Positions 8,968 to 17,816 are shown, counted from the stretch's first letter. The stretch is 64,000 nt of DNA from Saprospiraceae bacterium (GCA_019694295.1 JAIBCG010000003.1:37927-101926), one strand, 5' to 3'. Notes: generated by a model not told the origin, from the sequence alone. A program made the numbers and translations.

Positions 8968-9405
8968 TCAACAGTTTATTTTTTCAACCCTTCTTTCGTG
9001 CCTTCCGCCCTCGAATGCAGTTGACAAAAAAGTTTTTACCATTTGTACACCATCTTCAATAGATACAAACCTGGCCGGCAATGCTATGATGTTGGCATTG
9101 TTGTGCATTCTTGCAAGTGCTGCTATTTCTTCATTCCAGCAAAGTGCAGCTCTGATGTCAGTATGTTTATTGGCGGTAATGGCTACTCCATTGCCACTAC
9201 CACAGATGAGTATGCCATAATCGGCTTTGCCACTCTCGACCGCTATTGCTACCGGATGTGCAAAATCAGGATAATCTACAGAATCTTCAGAGAAAGTACC
9301 CATATCGAGAATATTGTATTCTTCTTTTTCGAGATATGCGATAACAGGTAATTTCAGGCCAAATCCGGCATGGTCACATCCGATAGCAATGGTCAATTTT
9401 GTCAT
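8968..9405 (-). CDS. rpiB: Ribose 5-phosphate isomerase B
   Basis: A 145-aa enzyme of the RpiB/LacAB family, which interconverts ribose 5-phosphate and ribulose 5-phosphate in the pentose phosphate pathway. Key features are IGCDHAGFGLK near residues 8-18 (the Asp-His pair), GILICGSGNGVAI near 65-77 (phosphate loop) and the catalytic-Cys region ALCWNEE near 86-92. Length is typical. The start overlaps the stop of the upstream DUF2723 gene by 4 bases, which implies translational coupling. Confidence 0.96.
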   Translation of the reverse strand: MTKLTIAIGCDHAGFGLKLPVIAYLEKEEYNILDMGTFSEDSVDYPDFAHPVAIAVESGKADYGILICGSGNGVAITANKHTDIRAALCWNEEIAALARMHNNANIIALPARFVSIEDGVQMVKTFLSTAFEGGRHERRVEKINC

Positions 9406-12400
9406 TTTACGGGTTCTTTTTTTACATAATATTTACTGAACATATCATGAAGTTCTTTGGCGTATGCCTCGTCCTTACCTTTCTTTGCAATTTCCTGCAT
9501 TTCATCAACAGTCTTCAGAGTATAACCATATTCGCTCGAGAATCCTCTTTCTAAATCGGTTGTAGAGAGTGATGTATAGAATTTCAGACTGGCCAGCGTA
9601 TTCTTTGCCAGAATCTTCATTTGAGTTTTTGCTTTGTCATAAGCACCCGCTTCTACATAGGATTGAAGGAATGGCAGGATGTCAAAGTCATAAGGGAAAT
9701 TCATATCGGGGAAAGCTTTAAAATAAGTATCGAGCAATGTGATAGCCTTATCTTTTTCACCTTTAACTATCAACTCCTGAACACCACGTAGAATAGAATA
9801 ACGTGTGGTCTGTATGCTTGGCTGATAGCTTTTAGACACAGGGAGTTGAATTTTATCAAAATTGCCCCATCTGAACTTATGAGTAACGTTATCTAAGAGT
9901 TTGTCAGTAGCTACACGACCATTGCCAATGACACTAAATCGTTTGTCGCTTGCGGTTTTTACCGGAATAATCTGTAGTGCCAGTCCTTCAAGCTGCATAT
10001 AGTCAGATAGGCCAAGCATCTTATCCTGTCGGCAAGTGACTGCGAAGTATATAGGACGGTCAAGGAAATTTGAGCCAATGACGTCCATGACAGCCAAATC
10101 ATCTTTCATAATAAATTCGCCTGATAAAGTAATTGGCAAGGCTGAAACAATTGCAGCTGTATCGTTTGCAGAGATCATACCATTACGAATGGCCTTTTCT
10201 TTGTCAACCGGAATGTAAATTTGCCTAGAAGGAACATAACTTTCAAGACTTCTGCCCGAGCTAAGCGGCACAGGATGATTCTCGCCAATAAATTTTAAAG
10301 CTTGTTGGATACTTATTGGTCCCCCGGCTTCTTCTATAATCGGTATTTGGATGCGTTTGTTGCCACGGTATGCATCTGGCGAAATACTTAGCTTGACAGG
10401 TGGGGAGTCGTTCACTTTTCTGTTAAGTTGATCAATATACCAGTCCACAGCTATAAGACTAAGGTTTACGACCCTTACATCTGTACGAATGCCTTCTACT
10501 TCCTGTGCATACCAAAGCGGGTATGTATCATTATCGCCGTAGGTGAAAATAATAGCGTTTTTATCTACAGAGTTGAGGAAATTGCTTGCATAATCTCTTG
10601 AAGCACGAATCTCCCTTCGGCTGTGGTCATCAAAGTTTTGAGTGCCCATCAATATTGGAGCAGACAGTGCCAGAACACTTGCTATAGCAGCAGCCGGCAA
10701 TTCTCCAAGTTTGATTTTTTGATACAACATATCGAACAATGCCAGTACACCTAAGCCTATCCAGATGCAGAATGTAAACATCGAACCTGCGAGTACATAG
10801 TCACGTTCACGTGGCTCACTTGGTGGTTGGTTGGAATAAATTATAATACCGATACCGGTGATGATGAATAGTGCCAGAATAGCAAGAAAATCGTCTTTAC
10901 GTTTTCGGTAATGATAAAACATCCCTAGCAGACCAAGTATCAGAGGAATAAAATAGTAGGTATTTCTACTTGGGTCATGCTTCATTTTTTCGGGCATAAA
11001 ATCAGATTTGTACAACCTTGCGTCATCAACAAACTTAATCCCCGATATCCAGTTTCCACTACTCGGATCCCATGAATAATATCCCTGATTGTCATTTTGT
11101 CTGCCCACGAAGTTCCACATAAAATATCTGAAGTACATCCAGTTGAGTTGGTATCGGAAGAAGAATTTGATATTATCCATAAAACTCGGAACATCAGACT
11201 GGCTACCGGTCCATTCCTTATACAATCTTGGTCTGTCTTGAGTATAGTCAGACATACGCGGGAAGAACACCTTATCGGCATCCTTATATACATAATCTAT
11301 CTTTTGGTCAACGATTTCATAATGCTTGCCTACACGTCCGTATCGGTCAGTGGTCTTGATATCATCGTATTTTGCATTGTACTGAGGTCCCCTCAAAAGA
11401 GGTCTTTCACCATATTGTTCACGATTGAGATATGGTACCACTCTCATTGGGTCGCTTGGATTGTTCATGTTAATAGGCGGGTTGGCATTTGCTCTGATCA
11501 TAACGACACCTATGGTCGAAAAACCAATAACTGCTACCAGCAGGCTCATGACAATACGCTGTATCAATCCATTACCATTGCGTTGAGTCCATCTTAGAGA
11601 GAAGTAGAAAATAGCAGCTAAAACGAGTAAAAGAGGGATAAGGCCAGAACCAAAAGGAAGCCCGAACGAATTAACCATCAATAATTCGAAGGATGAGAAC
11701 AAACTCGGGATACCAATAATAATCAATGTTTGTATAACACCAATGGCTACAGTACCAATCAGCGCAGTTACCACCATTCCTTTGAAAGTAGGGTTCTTTG
11801 TTTTTTTGAAATAATAGAAAAGTGCCAATGCAGGAAAGGTAAGCAAACTTAACAAGTGTACACCTATAGAAAGAGCCGCTGAATAAACGGCAAAAACAAT
11901 CCATTTATCAGAAGCCGGTACATCGGGAGCATTGTACCATTTTAACATTGCCCAAAGGGTAAGAGCTGTAAAGAAAGTTGACATGGCATATACTTCACCT
12001 TCTACAGCCGAAAACCATACAGACGTGGCAAAAGCAGTACACAAGCCTGCAACCACACCACCAGCAGCAATAACCAGTACCTGATTATTATCTGGTTCTT
12101 CATTGCGCCCGGTCATGGCCAGTTTGCCGAGTATCATGGTTACCCAACATACAAAAGTAGCCGTAAGTGCAGAGCATATACCCGACAATAAGTTGACTGA
12201 AAATGCTATGTCTTCAGGATTATTAGAAAGCAAGCTTGCTACCCAAGTAAACATACGCCCGATAAGCAAAAACAGAGGTGCTCCTGGTGGGTGGACAACC
12301 TGTAGCTTGTACGCCCCGGCTATAAATTCGCCGCAATCCCAAAGACTGCCTACCCGCTCCGCTGATGCATAATATACAGCAAAAGCAATAATGAAAACCA

Positions 12401-12440
12401 ACCAACCGGTAATGTTTGTTATTCTGTTATGAGAATTCAT
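9402..12440 (-). CDS. DUF2723 polytopic membrane protein, GT-C glycosyltransferase-like
   Basis: A 1012-aa inner-membrane protein. The first 600 residues hold a dozen or so hydrophobic helices, and the C-terminal 400 residues are soluble, with a TPR-like helix pair near residue 900. The first extracytoplasmic loop carries WDCGEFIAGAYKLQVVHPPG (about residues 33-52). Such an acidic first-loop motif is typical of GT-C enzymes, and DUF2723 is distantly related to protein O-mannosyltransferases. It probably transfers a sugar from a polyprenyl donor in the envelope; the acceptor is unknown. It is common in Bacteroidota, many of which O-glycosylate exported proteins. First gene of an operon with rpiB and the M28 peptidase. 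Confidence 0.85.
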   Translation of the reverse strand: MNSHNRITNITGWLVFIIAFAVYYASAERVGSLWDCGEFIAGAYKLQVVHPPGAPLFLLIGRMFTWVASLLSNNPEDIAFSVNLLSGICSALTATFVCWVTMILGKLAMTGRNEEPDNNQVLVIAAGGVVAGLCTAFATSVWFSAVEGEVYAMSTFFTALTLWAMLKWYNAPDVPASDKWIVFAVYSAALSIGVHLLSLLTFPALALFYYFKKTKNPTFKGMVVTALIGTVAIGVIQTLIIIGIPSLFSSFELLMVNSFGLPFGSGLIPLLLVLAAIFYFSLRWTQRNGNGLIQRIVMSLLVAVIGFSTIGVVMIRANANPPINMNNPSDPMRVVPYLNREQYGERPLLRGPQYNAKYDDIKTTDRYGRVGKHYEIVDQKIDYVYKDADKVFFPRMSDYTQDRPRLYKEWTGSQSDVPSFMDNIKFFFRYQLNWMYFRYFMWNFVGRQNDNQGYYSWDPSSGNWISGIKFVDDARLYKSDFMPEKMKHDPSRNTYYFIPLILGLLGMFYHYRKRKDDFLAILALFIITGIGIIIYSNQPPSEPRERDYVLAGSMFTFCIWIGLGVLALFDMLYQKIKLGELPAAAIASVLALSAPILMGTQNFDDHSRREIRASRDYASNFLNSVDKNAIIFTYGDNDTYPLWYAQEVEGIRTDVRVVNLSLIAVDWYIDQLNRKVNDSPPVKLSISPDAYRGNKRIQIPIIEEAGGPISIQQALKFIGENHPVPLSSGRSLESYVPSRQIYIPVDKEKAIRNGMISANDTAAIVSALPITLSGEFIMKDDLAVMDVIGSNFLDRPIYFAVTCRQDKMLGLSDYMQLEGLALQIIPVKTASDKRFSVIGNGRVATDKLLDNVTHKFRWGNFDKIQLPVSKSYQPSIQTTRYSILRGVQELIVKGEKDKAITLLDTYFKAFPDMNFPYDFDILPFLQSYVEAGAYDKAKTQMKILAKNTLASLKFYTSLSTTDLERGFSSEYGYTLKTVDEMQEIAKKGKDEAYAKELHDMFSKYYVKKEPVK

Positions 12441-12493
12441 AATGTTGTCTGAAATTTTTATTAAAACACTTTTTCTAATTAAAAAACAAAACG

Positions 12494-12501
12494 CAAATCT
12501 A
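12494..12501 (-). promoter_or_regulatory. -7 promoter element of the DUF2723-rpiB-M28 operon
   Basis: TAGATTTG on the minus strand matches TAnnTTTG. It lies 53 bases upstream of the DUF2723 ATG. No clear -33 partner was seen. Confidence 0.55.
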
Positions 12502-12598
12502 ATAAAATATTGGTGTTTTGCTTTTGTTTAACTACATTGAAAAGAAATTATTGTCAAAACAAGGATTATCAAGTACCTTTATGTCGAAAATTTAGACG

Positions 12599-12754
12599 AT
12601 GAGGTTCTTATTACTGATACTTTCAATCTATTTACTCTACAAGTTGTTCGCAGCTCCGGTCATTTCAATGAACAAACAATACCAAAGAAAAAACGAGCGC
12701 CAAAAAGACGACACCAAAAATCAAGAATATACCGACTACGAAGAAGTTGAATAA
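12599..12754 (+). CDS. Small membrane-anchored protein, 51 aa (DUF4834-like?)
   Basis: A 51-codon gene whose stop codon is directly followed by the ATG of the next gene. Residues 1-20 form one hydrophobic helix (MRFLLLILSIYLLYKLFAAP). The rest is strongly polar, with a basic patch (QYQRKNERQK) and an acidic end (YTDYEEVE). Short Bacteroidota proteins of this layout, a single N-terminal helix then a charged tail, are known as DUF4834; the match is by layout only. A one-mismatch -7 element (TACCTTTA, 12574-12581) sits 18 bases upstream. Function is unknown; the tight junction with the pseudouridine synthase gene argues it is real. Confidence 0.6.
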   Translation: MRFLLLILSIYLLYKLFAAPVISMNKQYQRKNERQKDDTKNQEYTDYEEVE

Positions 12755-13471
12755 ATGAGTACAAACGAAAATTTTAAAATCGGAGATCTTATTTTAGCTA
12801 ATAACCATAGATTTATAATCTGTGACAAACCTGCAGGTATGCCTGTACAGGAGGACAAAACAGGTGACAAATCTTTGCTTTCGCTTGCAGAAATTTTTTG
12901 TAAAACAAGATTGCACCCTGTCAATAGAATTGACAGACCTGTAAAAGGACTTGTAATTTTTGCAAAAGACGGTAAGAATGCAACATTGCTGAGTGAAATG
13001 CTTGCTGATGGCCGTATCGAAAAATGGTATCTGGGCATAACGCGCAATAAACCTGAAAAAGAATCTGCCACACTCGAACAATGGCTCATTCATGACAAAA
13101 AAACTAATAAATCGTATATATACGATACAGAGATGCCGGGTTCAAAACCTGCCTGCCTGGACTACAACATTATTGGCTCTTCTACCAATTACCATTACTG
13201 GCTGGTGAGGCTGCATACCGGCCGGCACCATCAGATAAGAGCTCAACTCGCATCACTTAATTGTCCTGTAAAAGGTGATGTTAAATATGGCGACAAACGT
13301 GCCAATCCTGATAAAAGTATAAGTCTGCTGGCCTGGAAATTAAATTTTATAAATCCACTGCATCCGAAAGTGACCGAAATAAGCTCAACCCTACCGGACG
13401 ATGCGCTGTGGAATCACCTTAATGAAAATATATTACCCGTATGGATAGCGAAGTTAAGCGAACTGAAATAA
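12755..13471 (+). CDS. RluA-family pseudouridine synthase
   Basis: A 238-aa enzyme of the RluA/RsuA-type pseudouridine synthases, which isomerise uridine in rRNA or tRNA. The catalytic Asp is D60 within HPVNRIDRPVKGLVIFAK. Most relatives read HRLDxxTSG here, so the Asp is kept but the leading His is replaced by Asn (NRID) and the TSG by VKG. Other motifs are present: ICDKPAGMPVQ near 22-32 and LHTGRHHQIRAQLASLNCPVKGD near 171-193. The target site cannot be predicted. It overlaps thiL by 31 bases. No S4 domain precedes the catalytic domain. Confidence 0.88.
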   Translation: MSTNENFKIGDLILANNHRFIICDKPAGMPVQEDKTGDKSLLSLAEIFCKTRLHPVNRIDRPVKGLVIFAKDGKNATLLSEMLADGRIEKWYLGITRNKPEKESATLEQWLIHDKKTNKSYIYDTEMPGSKPACLDYNIIGSSTNYHYWLVRLHTGRHHQIRAQLASLNCPVKGDVKYGDKRANPDKSISLLAWKLNFINPLHPKVTEISSTLPDDALWNHLNENILPVWIAKLSELK

Positions 13472-14481
13472 GTACGCTGGGCGAATTTGGCCTAATAGAC
13501 AAACTGACAAAAGGTAAACCGCTTGTGCAAGCATCTTCTCTTACCGGTATAGGTGATGATGCGGCAGTCATCAATCATGCCGGCGAACCAACTGTTATAT
13601 CAACGGATATTCTGATAGAAGGCATACACTTCGACCTTATGTACATGCCACTCAAACACCTCGGGTACAAGGCTGTGGCAGTCAACTTGTCTGACATATA
13701 TGCTATGAATGCCACGCCTACACAGATAACAGTGAGTATTGCATTTTCAAACCGTTTCCCAATAGAGGCCATTGAAGAGATATACGAAGGCATTTATTCA
13801 GCCTGCAAAAATTACAATGTTGACCTTATTGGGGGAGACACATCTTCTTCTAACAAAGGCCTTATTATATCGGTCACCGCTATCGGTACAGCTAAGGCAG
13901 GTAAGCTATGTTACCGGAATGGTGCAAAACCCGGCGACCTTATCTGCATAAGTGGCAATCTGGGAGCTGCTTATCTTGGCCTTCAGTTGCTAGAACGTGA
14001 AAAACAACTTTTTCTTGAAAATCAGAATGTACAACCTGACCTTGAAGACCAAGTATATGTGGTAGGCAGACAGCTTAAACCGGAGCCTCGATTTGATATT
14101 ATTGAAACCTTTGAAAAGGCAGGTTTGGTGCCGAGTGCTATGATCGATATTTCTGACGGGCTTGTTTCTGAAATTTTCCACATTTGCCGGCAGTCGGGTA
14201 CAGGTGCTTACATAGAGGAGTCGGGCGTACCAATTCATCCGGATGCAGAGATGCTTGCACTTAGGTTTAATCTTGACCCAATTACTTGCGCATTATATGG
14301 TGGCGAAGATTACGAATTATTATTTACAGTTGATCCGAAAGACCTCGACAAGGTAAAATACATACCAGATGTATATATAGCCGGCGAAATAACGGAGGCA
14401 TCGGATGGAATCAAATTACACACGAAAGGTGGCAACATTCATGATTTAAAAGACAAAGGATTTAATCATTTCAGTGCTTAA
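13441..14481 (+). CDS. thiL: Thiamine-monophosphate kinase
   Basis: A 346-aa PurM-like ATPase that makes thiamine diphosphate from thiamine monophosphate. Motifs are LGEFGLID near residues 13-20, the metal-binding GIGDDAAVI at about 38-46, STDILIEGIHF, the DLIGGDTSSSNKG nucleotide loop, and ALYGGEDYELLF near the C-terminus. Length and N-terminus agree with Bacteroidota ThiL. Its start lies inside the end of the pseudouridine synthase gene. Its last 11 bases overlap the end of trmB on the other strand. No TPP riboswitch is visible upstream. Confidence 0.96.
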   Translation: MDSEVKRTEISTLGEFGLIDKLTKGKPLVQASSLTGIGDDAAVINHAGEPTVISTDILIEGIHFDLMYMPLKHLGYKAVAVNLSDIYAMNATPTQITVSIAFSNRFPIEAIEEIYEGIYSACKNYNVDLIGGDTSSSNKGLIISVTAIGTAKAGKLCYRNGAKPGDLICISGNLGAAYLGLQLLEREKQLFLENQNVQPDLEDQVYVVGRQLKPEPRFDIIETFEKAGLVPSAMIDISDGLVSEIFHICRQSGTGAYIEESGVPIHPDAEMLALRFNLDPITCALYGGEDYELLFTVDPKDLDKVKYIPDVYIAGEITEASDGIKLHTKGGNIHDLKDKGFNHFSA

Positions 14482-15166
14482 ACTTAAAACGGACATATTT
14501 GATAGTCCTGTTATCTGCCAGATGCCTGATTTCGTAGTAGGTTTTAATCTCTAATGTTTCGTCGTACAATGCTTTTGAATAAATATCATCATCTTGATGA
14601 ATGATTTCGCAATCTTCTGATTCGCTCAGTACTTCAAGTGTGTATTCGTAAAGTTTAGGGTCGTCGGTTTTTAGATGTATGATGCCCTCCGGTTTTAAAA
14701 TTTTTCGGTATATATCAAGAAAGCGAGGTGAAGTGAGCCGTTTATTTGCCTTGCTATCTCGTAGAAAAGGATCTGGAAATGTTATCCATATTTCGGAGAT
14801 TTCGGACGGTGAAAAAAAGTGATTGATGAGTTCGATTTTGGTACGGAGGAAAGCCACATTCTGCATTCCTGCATCGAGTACTTTTTTTGCTCCCTGATAG
14901 ATACGGGCTCCCTTAATATCAACACCGATGAAATTTTTTTCAGGCATTCGCTGTCCTAGGGCAAAACTGTATTCGCCACGGCCACATGCCAACTCGAGTA
15001 CCAATGGGTGGTTGTTGGAGAAATAATTTTCATTCCATTTTCCTTTCATTTCCACTGCCTCACCATTAAGTCCGGTAAGGTGAGGATTGTGAAAATTAGG
15101 ATTTTCAAATACATTGGGGAAGGTCAGCATTTCTGCGAACTTAAAAAGTTTGTTTCTTCTGCTCAT
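14471..15166 (-). CDS. trmB: tRNA (guanine-N7-)-methyltransferase
   Basis: A 231-aa SAM-dependent enzyme that makes m7G46 in the tRNA variable loop. The SAM-binding motif LVLELACGRGEYSFALG is near residues 54-70. The family signature EIWITFPDPFLRDSKANKRLT, with the PDP and the basic KxNKR-type stretch, is near 121-141. Length is typical. It is transcribed with the lipoprotein gene upstream (gap of 9 bases) and converges on thiL with an 11-base 3' overlap. Confidence 0.95.
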   Translation of the reverse strand: MSRRNKLFKFAEMLTFPNVFENPNFHNPHLTGLNGEAVEMKGKWNENYFSNNHPLVLELACGRGEYSFALGQRMPEKNFIGVDIKGARIYQGAKKVLDAGMQNVAFLRTKIELINHFFSPSEISEIWITFPDPFLRDSKANKRLTSPRFLDIYRKILKPEGIIHLKTDDPKLYEYTLEVLSESEDCEIIHQDDDIYSKALYDETLEIKTYYEIRHLADNRTIKYVRFKFKH

Positions 15167-15175
15167 GAAAATAAG

Positions 15176-15682
15176 TTATAAGGCGAGAAATTTAATTGTA
15201 AACCGTGCATCAAATGTCTCAGGACAATTGGCTCGTAGTTTGAAGCTTATGCGCAGGTTAAATCTGTCTTTGCTAAGAACATCAAGTGCATCCACGAGTG
15301 TTCCGGCCAGATCGATGTGGTTTCCGGCATTGAGGGGTACCTGTACCGAGTATAATACTTCTTTGTTAAACTGCCCGGTACTAGATATCATGATGCTCAC
15401 TTCCTGAATGAAGTCGAGATTGACACCCGAATCTAGAGCAAGCATATACCCCGAACCCGGGCTCACCTTGGCAATATCTTTAATAGTGTAACCCTTTGCT
15501 TTTAGTAGATTGCTAAAGTTGGTAGGTATATCATCAAACTGGAAATAATGTGTCTGCAAAAAACTAAGTCCTGCCGGCAATGTCAGATCCTGCTGATAAT
15601 AAAAGTCAAAAAGTATGCGATCATCCTGCTTGCACTGTATGTTGAGCAAACAAAGCAATATCAAACCGTAAATCAGTTTCAA
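15176..15682 (-). CDS. Hypothetical lipoprotein
   Basis: A 168-aa protein I do not recognise. It begins with a short signal (MKLIYGLILLCLLNIQ) and a Cys at residue 17, so it is probably a lipoprotein. The lipobox (NIQC) is weak, but Bacteroidota lipoboxes are loose. The mature part has alternating strands and reads like a small beta-sandwich, ending in ARFTIKFLAL. The only possible start in frame is TTG: a stop lies 6 bases upstream. It is the first gene before trmB on this strand, with no link in function obvious. Confidence 0.6.
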   Translation of the reverse strand: MKLIYGLILLCLLNIQCKQDDRILFDFYYQQDLTLPAGLSFLQTHYFQFDDIPTNFSNLLKAKGYTIKDIAKVSPGSGYMLALDSGVNLDFIQEVSIMISSTGQFNKEVLYSVQVPLNAGNHIDLAGTLVDALDVLSKDRFNLRISFKLRANCPETFDARFTIKFLAL

Positions 15683-15717
15683 TTTTTAAAAAATTTTCAC
15701 AATAGTAACGCAGTATT

Positions 15718-15846
15718 TTATAATTTGAGTACTTTTTTGTGAAGTCTTTTTGTAGGCGTATCTATTTCAATGATATACATACCTGCTTTAGCAGAGATTC
15801 CGGACATTGGATAACCACTTCGGACTACTTTATCATTAAAAAAATT
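15718..15846 (-). pseudogene. Orphan type IX secretion C-terminal sorting-domain fragment
   Basis: A 42-codon minus-strand stretch bounded by in-frame stops, with no ATG at its start. It translates as ...KVVRSGYPMSGISAKAGMY, then IIEIDTPTKRLHKKVLKL and a stop. The final pattern of a Gly-x-Tyr turn, alternating hydrophobics and a Lys-rich KKVLKL end matches the last strands of type A T9SS sorting domains. The rest of any such secreted protein is absent: the upstream bases are the GCS2-CBS promoter. I read it as the 3' remnant of a deleted cargo gene. The match is by eye only. Confidence 0.5.
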
Positions 15847-15868
15847 TTACTTTATTTACCTTTTAGAC

Positions 15869-15876
15869 TACATTTG
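15869..15876 (+). promoter_or_regulatory. -7 promoter element of the GCS2-CBS gene
   Basis: TACATTTG matches TAnnTTTG and lies 17 bases upstream of the ATG, giving a predicted leader of about 12 bases. Confidence 0.6.
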
Positions 15877-15893
15877 AAAAAAAATAATAGAAC

Positions 15894-17816
15894 ATGGGAG
15901 AGCAGAGTATAACCTTAAATCCTGACCAATTGTACATGCATAATTTCATCAGACATTTACTCAATGATGTAGAAGCACTTAAGATAATGCTTGAAGAAGA
16001 TTACTTTGAGACCGGAATAACGCGAATAGGGGCCGAACAGGAGATGTGCTTAGTTTATAGAGATTCGCTCAAGCCAGCGAAGATCAATATGGAAATCATC
16101 GAAAAGATGAAGGATTACCCATGGCTTACAACCGAACTTGCTAAGTTTAATCTTGAGACCAATTTTGACCCAAAAGAGTTTACCGGTAGCTGTTTTCGTG
16201 ACTTAGAGGCTGAAAATCATGAGTATCTCAATATGATACAAGAATATCTGCATCCCTACAATGCGAGTATTATACTTACGGGTATATTGCCGACATTGCA
16301 AAAGAATGACCTCGACATAGAAAACCTGACACCCAAAGACAGATATTATGCCCTGATGAATTCCATAAAAGCCCAGCTTATAGGTCAGTCATTCGAGCTA
16401 AGGCTCAATGGTATTGATGAGCTTAACATCCGTCACGATTCACCACTCCTTGAAGCCTGCAACACCTCTTACCAGGTACACCTGCAGGTATCACCTAAGG
16501 ATTTTGTAAAGATGTACAATATTTCGCAGGCTATTACGGCACCTGTGCTTGCCATTGCAGCCAATAGCCCGCTCGTATTTGGTAAGAGACTTTGGCATGA
16601 GAACCGTATAGCCTTGTTTCAGCAGGCACTTGATACCAGAACCACACAAGATCACATGCGCGAAAGAAGTCCGCGTGTCAATTTCGGCAAAGGCTGGCTA
16701 CAAGATTCGATTCTTGAAATTTACAAAGAAGATATATCACGGTTCAGGGTATTATTAGGCACTGATATAGAAGAGGAGTCACTCGAGCTCATCAAAAACG
16801 GCAAAGTGCCAAAGCTAAAAGCGCTACAGGTACATAATTCGACGGTGTACCGGTGGAACCGACCATGCTATGGTATTTCGGCAAATGGAAAACCACATCT
16901 TCGCATCGAAAACAGAGTTTTGCCGGCAGGCCCTACAATACAAGACCAGACGGCGAACGCTGCATTCTGGTTAGGCACGATGATGGCAGCAGGAGAGCAG
17001 TATTCCGACATTACTTCTCAGATATCGTATGAAGATGTCAGAGACAATTTTATGAAGGCTTCGCAATTTGGGATTGACTCCGAGTTTACATGGTTTAAGG
17101 ATAAGAAGGTGTCGGCATGTGATTTGATTCTTGAAGAATTGCTACCTATGGCACGACAAGGCCTGAAGTCCTGCAAAGTAGATAGTGGTGACATTGACAA
17201 GTACCTTGGCATCATCGAAGAGCGCGCTAAAAAGCACATGAACGGTTCAAGGTGGATACTGAGAGCATTTACCAAACTCAAGTCTGAGACCACCGTTGAC
17301 GAAGCTTTGTCGGTACTCACATCATGTATCATCTCCAACCAACAAAAACACATACCGGTACATAACTGGCCATTACCCAACCTTAACGATATGGAACATT
17401 ACAACCCGTCACAGATGCAAGTAAATGAATTTATGGAAACCGACCTGTTTACCTGTCAGAAAGACGACCCGGTAGAGCTGGTAGCAGACATGATGGACTG
17501 GCGAAAGATCAATTATTGCCCGGTTGAAGACACCAAGGGGAATCTTATTGGTCTGATCACCTCAAGACTCATACTTCGCTATTATGCAAAGAGGGCAAAG
17601 ATGAAAACAGAAGATGCCGTACTGGTACGTGATATCATGATTGATACACCCATAACCATTGGCCCGAACGAACGGATAATTGATGCTGTCGAAAAAATGA
17701 AAAAACATGGCATTGGCAGTTTGCCGGTAGTACAGGGTAATGAACTTGTGGGTATCATTACAGAGATGGATTTTCTGCGAATCTCTGCTAGGTTGATTCA
17801 GAATTCAGGTAAATAA
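15894..17816 (+). CDS. Glutamate-cysteine-ligase-like (GCS2) protein fused to a CBS pair
   Basis: A 640-aa two-part protein. Residues about 20-420 resemble the GCS2 carboxylate-amine ligase fold: RIGAEQEMCLV near 44-54 (the G-x-E-x-E-like metal/ATP motif), CNTSYQVHLQV near 189-199, and PHLRIENRVLPAGPT near 332-346. Residues about 510-635 form two CBS repeats, the second ending LVGIITEMDFLRIS. GCS2 proteins join glutamate to an amine, classically cysteine in glutathione synthesis; CBS pairs bind adenine nucleotides and usually regulate the attached domain. The real substrate here is unknown. It is a single-gene unit with its own promoter. Confidence 0.82.
   Translation: MGEQSITLNPDQLYMHNFIRHLLNDVEALKIMLEEDYFETGITRIGAEQEMCLVYRDSLKPAKINMEIIEKMKDYPWLTTELAKFNLETNFDPKEFTGSCFRDLEAENHEYLNMIQEYLHPYNASIILTGILPTLQKNDLDIENLTPKDRYYALMNSIKAQLIGQSFELRLNGIDELNIRHDSPLLEACNTSYQVHLQVSPKDFVKMYNISQAITAPVLAIAANSPLVFGKRLWHENRIALFQQALDTRTTQDHMRERSPRVNFGKGWLQDSILEIYKEDISRFRVLLGTDIEEESLELIKNGKVPKLKALQVHNSTVYRWNRPCYGISANGKPHLRIENRVLPAGPTIQDQTANAAFWLGTMMAAGEQYSDITSQISYEDVRDNFMKASQFGIDSEFTWFKDKKVSACDLILEELLPMARQGLKSCKVDSGDIDKYLGIIEERAKKHMNGSRWILRAFTKLKSETTVDEALSVLTSCIISNQQKHIPVHNWPLPNLNDMEHYNPSQMQVNEFMETDLFTCQKDDPVELVADMMDWRKINYCPVEDTKGNLIGLITSRLILRYYAKRAKMKTEDAVLVRDIMIDTPITIGPNERIIDAVEKMKKHGIGSLPVVQGNELVGIITEMDFLRISARLIQNSGK

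Noticed and set aside
11097..11597. 166-aa plus-strand open frame inside the DUF2723 gene
   Set aside because: Antisense of a well-supported membrane protein; no promoter element or conserved motif.
13400..13470. TPP riboswitch upstream of thiL
   Set aside because: thiL begins inside the preceding gene, and no CUGAGA/ACCUGA-type conserved motif was seen.
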